From: Rhodospirillales bacterium
GTDB lineage: Bacteria; Pseudomonadota; Alphaproteobacteria; BOG-932; Roseiterribacteraceae
Assembly: GCA_003165335.1 (NCBI GenBank)
Contig: PLTD01000021.1
Span: forward strand, 1-40,467
DNA: 40,467 nt
Direction of reading: 5' to 3'
Shown here: one piece after another, positions 32,426 through 40,131 of the stretch
Layout of the letters: every line of letters begins with the position of its first letter
Numbering within the stretch: position 1 is the first letter of the stretch
The notes under the pieces: model-generated
Told to the model about the DNA's origin: nothing
Database searches by the model: none
Seen by the model: only the letters and a program-made list of their open reading frames with translations
Position numbers and translations under genes: made by a program

Positions 32426-34117
32426 ATGATCCGATACAGACAGGCAAAGAGCCTCTTCGCCGCCGTGACGTTAGGCGCAACATTTGCGATTTGCCTTTTC
32501 AATTCGGCGCAAAATGGGGCGTCAGCGGCAGAATCGTCGTCGAACTGGCCTTCTTTCTTCGGCAACGACCAAGCTTGGAGCTATAGTCCGCTCGATCAAA
32601 TCAACCGTGACAACGTTAAGCGTCTATCGGTGGCCTGGGCTTTTTCTACTGGCGAAAAAGGGCTTGGCGCGACGCCATTGGTCGTCGATGGAACCATGTA
32701 TCTGGTGGCGCCGAGCAATCGCCTCTTCGCTCTCGACGCTGCAACCGGCCGCCAGATTTGGAGCTATTCGCGCGAGGCACCTCAGGGACAACTTGGTGGC
32801 CTCGGCGGTGCTACCGGACTTGCAATGGGGTTCGGCCTGGTTTTTGAAGGAACACTCGACAACCACATGGTTGCGATCGACGCAAAGACGGGGCACCAGG
32901 TCTGGGACGTGCAGATCGAGGATTACCGCCAGTGCAAATGTACTACGTCTTTCACGCCGATCCTGGCAGGCGATAAAGTTGTGGTCGGCGCACGCGGCGA
33001 CATCGCGCATCGCGCCTATATTACCGCCTATGACGCAAAAACGGGGAAACAGGCTTGGCGATTCTGGGCCATCCCAGGCAAAGGCGAACCCGGCAACGAC
33101 ACCTGGAAGGACGATCAGTGGAAATTGGGCGGCGGTTCGACTTGGCTGGGCGGCTCATACGATCCGAAGCTTAATCTCATCTATTGGGGCGTGGGCAACC
33201 CGCAGCCGATGCTGAATGCCAAGGCCCGCCCGGGCGACAATCTTTACACCGATTCGGTTGTCGCGCTGGACGCCAATACCGGCAAAATTAAATGGTACTT
33301 CCAAGAAAATCCTAACGATTCTCTCGATTACGACGCGACGCCCGAGCCCATACTCATCGATATCGAGCGCAACGGTAAGATGGAACCGCTGCTGCTGCAT
33401 CCCAATAAGTCGGGTTACACGTACCTTCTGAATCGCGAAACCGGGAAATTTGTCGCCGGCTGGTCGCATGTCGATCTGCTGAACTGGTCGAAGGGATTGG
33501 ACAAGGACGGCAAACCGATTGATCCCGTACAGACGGAAATCGGTATCGATAAGCTGATCTGTCCGTCGCTTTACGGCTCACGAGCCGGCAATCACTCCAC
33601 CTACAGCCCGAAAACCGGCTGGTGGTATAATACTTCTTTCGAGGTCTGCGCCCAGACAAAGGCAATACCGCCGATGGCGGCCAAAGAGGGCGACATGTTC
33701 ATGGGTGGATATATCAGACCTGTGCGTTCCACCAGCACCAAACCGTTTATCGCGGCCTTCGATCCGCTCACGGGTGCGCGGAAATGGACTCACGAGACCG
33801 AAATATTGACCACGTCGGCGCTTACCGCGACGGCCGGAGACCTGATTTTCGGCGGCGACCCGTTCGGGATGGCCTGGGCGTTGGACGCGAGAACAGGCAA
33901 GACCTTGTGGAGTTTTTCCACCGGCGGCGGCATATCGAGCTCTCCAATCAGCTATGGCGTGAGCGGCAAGCAATATGTCGCGATCGCGACCGGCTTGACG
34001 GGCGCCCCCGGGACTTTGGTCGCGCCGCTTTGGCCGGAATTCAAAGACCGCGTACCGCCAGTCGGCTCTACCTTGTTCGTCTTCGCGCTTCCGGAGGCAG
34101 CTGCCAATGCGCAATAA
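32426..34117 (+). CDS. PQQ-dependent alcohol dehydrogenase
   Basis: This periplasmic quinoprotein of 563 residues has an N-terminal signal segment (residues 7-35) and an eight-bladed PQQ propeller. Visible active-site elements are GVGNP (Asn258, metal ligand), GDNLYTDS and the LDYD motif (Asp301, Asp303). The extra Asp303 is a feature of lanthanide-type alcohol dehydrogenases (XoxF/PedH pattern), but sequence alone does not prove it. The usual vicinal Cys pair in the blade-1 loop is replaced by GGLGGATGLAMG. The ATG at 32426 has a GGG-rich ribosome site. It overlaps the cytochrome c gene by 11 bases and passes electrons to it. The substrate is probably a primary or secondary alcohol. Confidence 0.9.
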   Translation: MIRYRQAKSLFAAVTLGATFAICLFNSAQNGASAAESSSNWPSFFGNDQAWSYSPLDQINRDNVKRLSVAWAFSTGEKGLGATPLVVDGTMYLVAPSNRLFALDAATGRQIWSYSREAPQGQLGGLGGATGLAMGFGLVFEGTLDNHMVAIDAKTGHQVWDVQIEDYRQCKCTTSFTPILAGDKVVVGARGDIAHRAYITAYDAKTGKQAWRFWAIPGKGEPGNDTWKDDQWKLGGGSTWLGGSYDPKLNLIYWGVGNPQPMLNAKARPGDNLYTDSVVALDANTGKIKWYFQENPNDSLDYDATPEPILIDIERNGKMEPLLLHPNKSGYTYLLNRETGKFVAGWSHVDLLNWSKGLDKDGKPIDPVQTEIGIDKLICPSLYGSRAGNHSTYSPKTGWWYNTSFEVCAQTKAIPPMAAKEGDMFMGGYIRPVRSTSTKPFIAAFDPLTGARKWTHETEILTTSALTATAGDLIFGGDPFGMAWALDARTGKTLWSFSTGGGISSSPISYGVSGKQYVAIATGLTGAPGTLVAPLWPEFKDRVPPVGSTLFVFALPEAAANAQ

Positions 34118-34952
34118 TGCTTTTGCCATTGCGCTGATCTGTGCAGCGGCTACCACCTCGACAGGCAATGCAGCGCCGTCAGCAGCAGCGCTGGAAGCAG
34201 GTGGAAATCTTTTCGCCATTACATGCAGCAGTTCCTTCTGTCACGGCGACGCGGGGATTGGCGCGCGCGGACCTTCACTGCGCAACCGTAATTTTCCGCC
34301 GGATTTCGTCCGCAACACGATGCTGAATGGCCGATCCGGCACGCCGATGCCAGCCTTCAAGGATGCGCTGACCCCGGTTGAAGTAGCGATGATCGTCAAT
34401 TATGTGATGTCGCTATCACCGGGAAACCACCAGGAAGATGGGGGCACGGCAGCGGCGGCCACATCCGCGCCGATTGATTTGAGCAATCAGGCGATACGAG
34501 GTTCAGATTTGTTTTTCGGCGCCGTTCACCCTGCCGGATGCGCTCTCTGCCACAGCTACGGCGGCAAAGGCGGACCGATAGGTCCCGATCTTTCTGCGGT
34601 GGCCGCAAAAACCCCGAGCGCACTCTATCGGAGCATCACGCAGCCTGCGCCGTCGAACGACGGTTATGCTGCTGTAACCGTGACCACCAAAGACGGCAGC
34701 AAGTTTGCCGGTCTCAAACACGATCAAACAGATCAGCAAGTCGGACTTTTCGACGTCTCCACGACGCCGCCGGTTTTGCGCAGCTTTTACTTCGCCGACG
34801 GCATCAAAACTGAGGCCTACGCCGGCGCAGCGCTCTATCGACATGATTTGAGCGGTTACTCTAAATCAGATGTCACGGATATCATTGCGTTCCTGAAATC
34901 CGCCACTGGCGAAGGGAAAGCCGTGACCCCGCAAGAACTCGGTTTGCAATAG
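34107..34952 (+). CDS. Diheme periplasmic cytochrome c with CX4CH and CXXCH
   Basis: This 281-residue exported protein (signal peptide residues 1-22) has two heme sites. The first reads C40-SSSF-C45-H46, with four residues between the cysteines rather than two; the second is ordinary CALCH (145-149). A GTPMPAF segment (axial Met81) follows the first heme. The second heme lies in a domain of the putative heme-binding type (GKGGPIGPDLSAVAAKTP and VTVTTKDGSKFAGL). It overlaps the dehydrogenase gene by 11 bases and is the likely electron acceptor for PQQH2. Confidence 0.85.
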   Translation: MRNNAFAIALICAAATTSTGNAAPSAAALEAGGNLFAITCSSSFCHGDAGIGARGPSLRNRNFPPDFVRNTMLNGRSGTPMPAFKDALTPVEVAMIVNYVMSLSPGNHQEDGGTAAAATSAPIDLSNQAIRGSDLFFGAVHPAGCALCHSYGGKGGPIGPDLSAVAAKTPSALYRSITQPAPSNDGYAAVTVTTKDGSKFAGLKHDQTDQQVGLFDVSTTPPVLRSFYFADGIKTEAYAGAALYRHDLSGYSKSDVTDIIAFLKSATGEGKAVTPQELGLQ

Positions 34953-34961
34953 GACTAGACG

Positions 34962-35600
34962 ATGAGCGAGAGCACCCAGAATCGGAGCGACCTCTTAGCC
35001 CGGATCGATAGGCTGGAGTCGATCGATGAAATTCGCCAACTGGCAGCCAAATATTCGTTGGCGCTGGACATGCGCGATTCCGATGCCTGGGTCGGATTGT
35101 TTCCCGAGGACGTGAAGGTCAGCGAGAGCGAGAGCGGCAGAGCGGCGCTCAAGCGTTGGTTCGACGACACGATGCGGCAGCAGTTTAATGGTACTTCCCA
35201 CCACATCGGCGGCCATATCATCGAGTTCATCGATCCGGATAATGCACAGGGTGTGCTTTATTCCAAGAACGAGCACGAAACCGGCCCCGAATGGGTCATC
35301 ATGCAAATGATGTATTTCGACCGCTATCAGCGGATTGGCGGGCGTTGGTATTTCCGCCGCCGTTTACCACTTTATTGGTACGCCACAGACCTCAATAAGC
35401 CGCCGATTGGCGACCGCAAAATGCGCTGGCCCGGCAGGGAGCCCTATGAGGGCGGATTTCACGATCTTTTCCCGTCATGGCGCGAGTTCTGGGCGCAAGG
35501 CGCGCCGGTCCATTCGCCGGTTGCCGATCCGGCGCCGTTGGACAAATTCATCGACACAATGCGGCGCGGACAAAAAGCACCGTCGGTTAGGGTCCGCTGA
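34962..35600 (+). CDS. SnoaL-like (NTF2-fold) protein
   Basis: This 212-residue cytosolic protein has a SnoaL-like/NTF2-type fold. A starting helix (SIDEIRQLAAKYSLALDMRD) with the Asp of FPEDV is followed by a strand pattern ending in GGRWYFRRRLPLYWYATDL. The family includes small-molecule isomerases, dehydratases and aldol-type catalysts acting on alicyclic compounds. It starts 10 bases after the cytochrome stop and touches the next gene by one base (TGATG), so it belongs to the same operon. The reaction is unknown. Confidence 0.78.
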   Translation: MSESTQNRSDLLARIDRLESIDEIRQLAAKYSLALDMRDSDAWVGLFPEDVKVSESESGRAALKRWFDDTMRQQFNGTSHHIGGHIIEFIDPDNAQGVLYSKNEHETGPEWVIMQMMYFDRYQRIGGRWYFRRRLPLYWYATDLNKPPIGDRKMRWPGREPYEGGFHDLFPSWREFWAQGAPVHSPVADPAPLDKFIDTMRRGQKAPSVRVR

Positions 35601-36664
35601 TGACCAACCTGTTCGACCCGGTTCGGCTGGGCGATATCGATCTGGCCAACCGTGTCGTTATGGCGCCAATGACCCGCAGTCGGGCAGGCGCAGGAGACGC
35701 CCCGACGGATCTTAATGTCGAATATTACCGCCAGAGAGCTTCAGCCGGTCTGATCGTCAGTGAGGGCACACAACCGAGCGCAGACGGCAAAGGATATTGT
35801 CGTACACCCGGGATCCACAGTGTCGCGCAGATCGCCGGTTGGCGAAAGGTAACCGAAGCTGTCCATGGTGAAGGCGGCAAGATCGTCCTGCAAATCATGC
35901 ACTGCGGCCGTATCGGCGCCAAACTGAACAAAGACCCCGACGCAGAGACGATTGCGCCATCGGCAATTCGCGCAGCGGGACAGATGTTTACCGATGCCGC
36001 AGGCATGGTTGACTTCGATGAGCCCCGCGCGCTGGAAACTGACGAAGTTCCGGGCGTAATTGCCGAATTCGGTCAAGCGACGGCGAATGCCTTGGAGGCC
36101 GGGTTCGATGGCGTCGAATTGCACGCAGCGAGCGGCTACCTGCCGATGCAGTTTCTTTCCACAGGAACCAACAAGCGCACGGACCGTTATGGCGGGTCCG
36201 CTGAGAATCGGATTCGTGCCGTAGTCGAAATGCTCGAAGCAATGGCGAAGGTTGCCGGTCCGGGTCGTGTCGGCATCCGCATCTGTCCGGGTGTCCTGTT
36301 CAACGATATTCACGACGATGACCCTAGGGAAACCTATAGTGCCTTGCTGAAGACGATCGACCCGATGAAGTTGGCCTATTTGCATCTGATCCTGCTGCAG
36401 ACGCCCCAGGTCGACGGATTTGCGGTTGCGCAGGCCAATTATACCGGCCCGATGATCCTGAACGACAGCATCACCTTGGAGCGCGCTAACCAATTGATCG
36501 ATACCGGTGTCGCTGCGGCCGTATCATTTGCCCGTCATTTCCTGGCAAACCCGGACTTGGTGCATCGATTGAGATCGGGCGCCGAACTGGCTCGTTTCGA
36601 CCGAAAAACCCTCTATACGCCAGGCTCGGCCGGCTATACCGACTATCCGATGATTTATAAATAG
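35600..36664 (+). CDS. Old Yellow Enzyme-family alkene reductase
   Basis: This 354-residue FMN enzyme of the OYE/NemA group reduces activated C=C bonds with NAD(P)H. Family marks are PMTRSRAGAGDAPTD, HGEGGKIVLQIMHCGRIG, GFDGVELHAASGYL (usual HxxN or HxxH catalytic pair: His175 is present but position 178 is Ser), TGTNKRTDRYGGSAENR, and Tyr180. The His-Ser pair may change substrate preference. The start codon overlaps the SnoaL-like stop as TGATG. It would act on an enone or enal made earlier in the pathway. Confidence 0.9.
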   Translation: MTNLFDPVRLGDIDLANRVVMAPMTRSRAGAGDAPTDLNVEYYRQRASAGLIVSEGTQPSADGKGYCRTPGIHSVAQIAGWRKVTEAVHGEGGKIVLQIMHCGRIGAKLNKDPDAETIAPSAIRAAGQMFTDAAGMVDFDEPRALETDEVPGVIAEFGQATANALEAGFDGVELHAASGYLPMQFLSTGTNKRTDRYGGSAENRIRAVVEMLEAMAKVAGPGRVGIRICPGVLFNDIHDDDPRETYSALLKTIDPMKLAYLHLILLQTPQVDGFAVAQANYTGPMILNDSITLERANQLIDTGVAAAVSFARHFLANPDLVHRLRSGAELARFDRKTLYTPGSAGYTDYPMIYK

Positions 36665-36763
36665 ACCGTAGTGTGGAGTTTCGGCAGACAAACAACCGGG
36701 CCGGCTATCGCTGGATAACCCCGAGACAATAAACATTTCGACGACAAATGAAGGATAGGAAGC

Positions 36764-37537
36764 ATGGGCGATAGGATGAAAGGGAAGGTCGCGTTCATCA
36801 CCGGCGGTAGCGACGGGATTGGACGGGCAACAGGGATCAGACTGGCTGAGGAAGGCGCGCATGTGATCATTTGCGCCCGCAGACCGGAGAATCTTGCCGA
36901 TGCCGAAGCAGCGATCAAGGCTGTAGGCGGTTCCGTTGAGGCTCTGCAGTTGGATGTCGGAGACACGGATGCCTATGCCAAAGCTATAAACGACGCAGCC
37001 AAACGTCACGGCCGGTTGGACGCCTTGGTCAATAACGCCATGTCGGTCCACTATTCCTCGATCCTCGATACCTCGCTCGAAGACTGGCGCGCCGATTTTC
37101 TGGTCAATGCCGATGCGGTGTTCGTCGGCACCAAGACCGCTTTAAAAATCATGTACGGACAGCGGAGCGGTTCGATCGTCAACATATCGTCGACCAATGG
37201 TCTATTGGCCATGATCGGGATGAGCAGTTATTCGGCGTCGAAGGCAGCTTTGATTCAATTCAGCGCTGTCGCCGCAATGGAAGCGGCGGAGCATAATGTC
37301 CGAGTCAACGTGATCGCCCCCGGCCAAATCTTGACCCCCGCCGTAGAAAATTTCGCCAAATACGATCCGGACCGCGCGTCCAAGGCGACTGCTGCGATCC
37401 CGATGAAACGCGGCGGACAGCCTAAAGAATTGGCGGATGCCGTGCTTTTTTTAGTATCCGACGAATCGACTTTCGTGACCGGCGTATGCCTGCCCGTCGA
37501 CGGCGGCAAATCCGTCCAGATGAATATTCCAAGCTAA
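36764..37537 (+). CDS. Short-chain dehydrogenase/reductase
   Basis: This classical SDR of 257 residues has glycine motif TGGSDGIG (residues 13-20), NNAM instead of the usual NNAG (90-93), and the catalytic Ser143, Tyr156 and Lys160 (YSASK). The short spacing and co-direction put it in the same operon as the OYE and the next SDR. It is cytosolic and NAD(P)-dependent, probably converting an alcohol and a ketone in the pathway. AGGAAGC precedes the ATG. Confidence 0.9.
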   Translation: MGDRMKGKVAFITGGSDGIGRATGIRLAEEGAHVIICARRPENLADAEAAIKAVGGSVEALQLDVGDTDAYAKAINDAAKRHGRLDALVNNAMSVHYSSILDTSLEDWRADFLVNADAVFVGTKTALKIMYGQRSGSIVNISSTNGLLAMIGMSSYSASKAALIQFSAVAAMEAAEHNVRVNVIAPGQILTPAVENFAKYDPDRASKATAAIPMKRGGQPKELADAVLFLVSDESTFVTGVCLPVDGGKSVQMNIPS

Positions 37538-37550
37538 GGGGACAGAGATC

Positions 37551-38375
37551 ATGCTTCTGAAAGACAAGCGCGCGGTCGTAACCGGCGCGGCGCAGGGAAT
37601 CGGACGAGCAATTGCATTGCGTCTGGCCGCCGAAGGCGCGCGCGTCGCCGTATTAGATATCCACGAAGCCGCTGCAAAGGCAGTATGGGCAGACAGCGAA
37701 CCAGGAAGACACCTGGGATTCGCCTGCGATATCGCGGACAGCAAAGCAGTTGACGCGGTGTTCGCCAAAATCAGTGAAGCGTTCGGTGGTGTGGATATTC
37801 TGGTCAACAATGCCGGCATCGGGCGCGGTCCGAACGACGGCAGCGATCAGATGTACGCCGGAATCGCCGAACGCAGCGGGCAACTTGCCCGCGGAGAGAA
37901 GCCGACAGCCCACCCAGACCAGATGATCCATATGTCAGATGAAGGTTGGGCACGCGTATTGGGCGTCAATCTGACCGGCCAGTTCTATTGTGCGCGCGCG
38001 GCTGTACGGCTGATGGTTGCGGAAAATGTCGTCGGCAATATCGTCAATATCGCCTCCACATCAGCGGCTTCAGGTGAAGGCCCTCTGCACTATGTAACCA
38101 GCAAGGCCGCCGTCGTCGGCTTTACTAGAGGGTTGGCCCGGGAACTTTCGACTCGCGGAATTCGGGTTAACGCGGTTCACCCTGGCGCGACCAATACACC
38201 GATCATGGGCAATCTGCCCGACGAAATGGTCAAGGCGATGGAGGCCGCCATCCCCTTGGGAAGGATGGCGCGCCCCGACGAAGTTGCTGCAGCAGTCGCC
38301 TTTCTGGCGAGCGATCAAGCGAGTTACGCAACCGGAAGCGTGTTGACCGTGAACGGTGGACAATACTTCGCCTGA
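37551..38375 (+). CDS. Short-chain dehydrogenase/reductase with insertion
   Basis: This SDR of 274 residues has TGAAQGIG (residues 11-18), NNAGIGRG (87-94), catalytic Ser169, Tyr181 and Lys185 (YVTSK) and TDTPIMG-type C-terminal segment (TPIMGNLPDE). About 30 extra residues (about 95-127, RSGQLARGEKPTAHPDQ) lie between NNAG and the MSDEGWARVLGVN helix. Such insertions occur in some alicyclic-alcohol SDRs. It starts 13 bases after the previous stop with a GGGGACAGAG ribosome site, so it is in the operon. The substrate is likely a ring alcohol or a diol. Confidence 0.88.
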   Translation: MLLKDKRAVVTGAAQGIGRAIALRLAAEGARVAVLDIHEAAAKAVWADSEPGRHLGFACDIADSKAVDAVFAKISEAFGGVDILVNNAGIGRGPNDGSDQMYAGIAERSGQLARGEKPTAHPDQMIHMSDEGWARVLGVNLTGQFYCARAAVRLMVAENVVGNIVNIASTSAASGEGPLHYVTSKAAVVGFTRGLARELSTRGIRVNAVHPGATNTPIMGNLPDEMVKAMEAAIPLGRMARPDEVAAAVAFLASDQASYATGSVLTVNGGQYFA

Positions 38376-38385
38376 GGTAACTAGG

Positions 38386-39546
38386 ATGAGGGATGTTTTC
38401 GACGCCGAACCCTTCCGCGTCGCGGTACCCGACGCGGTGCTGGACGACCTGAAAGACCGGCTGGCGCGAACGCGCTGGCCGATTGAGGCAAATGCGCCCC
38501 CTTGGTTTTACGGCACCGACCTCACCTACCTCAAAGCGGTCGTCGCGCACTGGCACGACAACTACGACTGGCGGAAATGGGAAGCGAAGCTAAACCGCTT
38601 TCCCCAATACAAGGCGACTGTCGGCGGTCGGCAGTTGCACTTCATTCTCGAGCGAGGATCCGGTGACAATCCCCTGCCCCTTATACTGACTCACGGCTGG
38701 CCCGGATCGGTTGTCGAATTCCTCGATGTGATTGAACCTTTAGCCCACCCGGAACGGTTCGGCGGCGACGCAAAAGACGCCTTTACGGTCATCGTTCCCA
38801 GCCTGCCGGGTTATGGATTTTCGGACCCGCCCGACGCGCCGATAACGCCGCGAGATATCGGCGCACTATGGCGAGAACTGATGGTCGATGTTCTGGGTTG
38901 CGAGCGCTATGTCGCTCAAGGCGGCGACTGGGGCGCATGCATCACCTCATGGCTGGCATTCGACCACCCCGAGCATCTGGCAGCCATCCACCTGAATATG
39001 CTGGGCCTTTTGCCATTTCGCGGCGAAGGGGTTCCTTCGATGACCGAGGAGGAGATGGACTGGCTGAAAGCTGCCCAGGAGAAATCACTCCTGGAGTCGG
39101 CCTATCAGCAGATTCAAGGCACAAAGCCTCAGACCCTAGCCTACGGCCTTACCGATTCACCGGCCGGTCTTGCAGGCTGGATTTTGGAAAAATTTCACGG
39201 TTGGACGATTCCCGGTTCGCCCGAAGCACCGCCCTTCGATACGGATGATTTGCTGACCAACGTCATGCTCTATTGGCTGAACGGCATCAACGCTTCGACT
39301 TGGCTGTATGTTGCACTGGTCAATGGCAATGCGTTTTTCCTGAATCCCGGCGAGCGCATCGGGATACCCACCGGCCTCTTCCTTTTCCCGAACGACTTGC
39401 TTCCTCCGCCGCCCGAAAGTTGGTCCCGTCGTGTCTATAACGTTACCCACCGGCGCGTCAGTGCCGACGGCGGACATTTCGCTGCGTTCGAAAAGGGGAA
39501 TTTGCTCGTTGACGATATGCGACGATTCTTCCGATCTTATCGGTAA
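38386..39546 (+). CDS. Epoxide hydrolase (alpha/beta fold, EHN type)
   Basis: This 386-residue alpha/beta hydrolase has an N-terminal epoxide-hydrolase segment (FRVAVPDAVLDDLKDRLART). The oxyanion loop HGWPGS lies at residues 103-108, the nucleophile Asp181 in GGDWGACIT and the catalytic His364 in ADGGHFAAFE. The enzyme would open an epoxide to a diol. The ATG at 38386 follows GAGGTAACTAGG, partly over the previous stop; the longer GTG start at 38356 is rejected. It is the last gene of the right arm. An epoxide intermediate or detoxification of an epoxidised substrate is implied. Confidence 0.92.
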   Translation: MRDVFDAEPFRVAVPDAVLDDLKDRLARTRWPIEANAPPWFYGTDLTYLKAVVAHWHDNYDWRKWEAKLNRFPQYKATVGGRQLHFILERGSGDNPLPLILTHGWPGSVVEFLDVIEPLAHPERFGGDAKDAFTVIVPSLPGYGFSDPPDAPITPRDIGALWRELMVDVLGCERYVAQGGDWGACITSWLAFDHPEHLAAIHLNMLGLLPFRGEGVPSMTEEEMDWLKAAQEKSLLESAYQQIQGTKPQTLAYGLTDSPAGLAGWILEKFHGWTIPGSPEAPPFDTDDLLTNVMLYWLNGINASTWLYVALVNGNAFFLNPGERIGIPTGLFLFPNDLLPPPPESWSRRVYNVTHRRVSADGGHFAAFEKGNLLVDDMRRFFRSYR

Positions 39547-39584
39547 CGCTGACGCAGGCTCAGCATGCCGGTTGTCCAACGCGA

Positions 39585-39929
39585 TTATTGGCTACGGATC
39601 GGCGCGGATCTACGGAGCCGTTTGAGCTCTCTTTGAAATTGCTTTTTTCTTGGGCTCGAGGACTTAAGCGCTTCGAATACCTTCTGAGGGCCCAGTCGCT
39701 CAATCAAACGTGCAATTTCCGGATGCCAGATCTGCCCAGTAGCGAGACGGTCGACAGCCGCGTCCCAGCTGCCCGGATAGAGATTTCCGCACAGAATTTC
39801 ATGAAACCGCGCCGGGTTGGCCCCGAAGATGCGGGTTAGCTCGCTGAAAATTACGCCTTGTGCCCGAAGCACATGCACCGTCATCGCATCTTCGAATGTC
39901 AGTCGGGGCGGAAGCAATGAATTTGGCAT
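39585..39929 (-). CDS. Small HTH-like protein of unknown function
   Basis: This 114-residue protein has an N-terminal helix-turn-helix-like segment (residues 10-48: LTFEDAMTVHVLRAQGVIF and FGANPARFHEILCG). A basic C-terminal tail (PRKKQFQRELKRLRR) follows. The pattern F-x-x-I-x-R-x-x-G-x-N-x-x-R-x-x-E-x-L resembles small DNA-binding proteins seen in alphaproteobacteria. GGAGGAGG gives a strong ribosome site before the ATG at 39929. It is convergent with the epoxide hydrolase gene; its targets are unknown. Confidence 0.65.
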   Translation of the reverse strand: MPNSLLPPRLTFEDAMTVHVLRAQGVIFSELTRIFGANPARFHEILCGNLYPGSWDAAVDRLATGQIWHPEIARLIERLGPQKVFEALKSSSPRKKQFQRELKRLRRSAPIRSQ

Positions 39930-40037
39930 ATTATCCTCCTCCGGCTACCTCCGAAACACGCGGCCGTGACCTACACCCTGCGCACCCTCACGAGAACGCG
40001 TCCAAGTGTCGCCCACCGGATGACCACCATTGGGCAT

Positions 40038-40074
40038 AAAAAAAGCTCGGCGGACGATCTCTCATCCGCCGAGC
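40038..40074 (-). terminator. Rho-independent terminator of the OmpA-family gene
   Basis: On the minus strand GCTCGGCGGA (40074-40065) pairs with TCCGCCGAGC (40054-40045) around a ten-base loop, followed by seven T (40044-40038). It lies about 57 bases after the OmpA-family stop. Confidence 0.9.
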
Positions 40075-40131
40075 CGGTGACTGAATAGCGACAACGCGGA
40101 ACCGATTTTCGGTCCCGCGCCGACGTTATCG

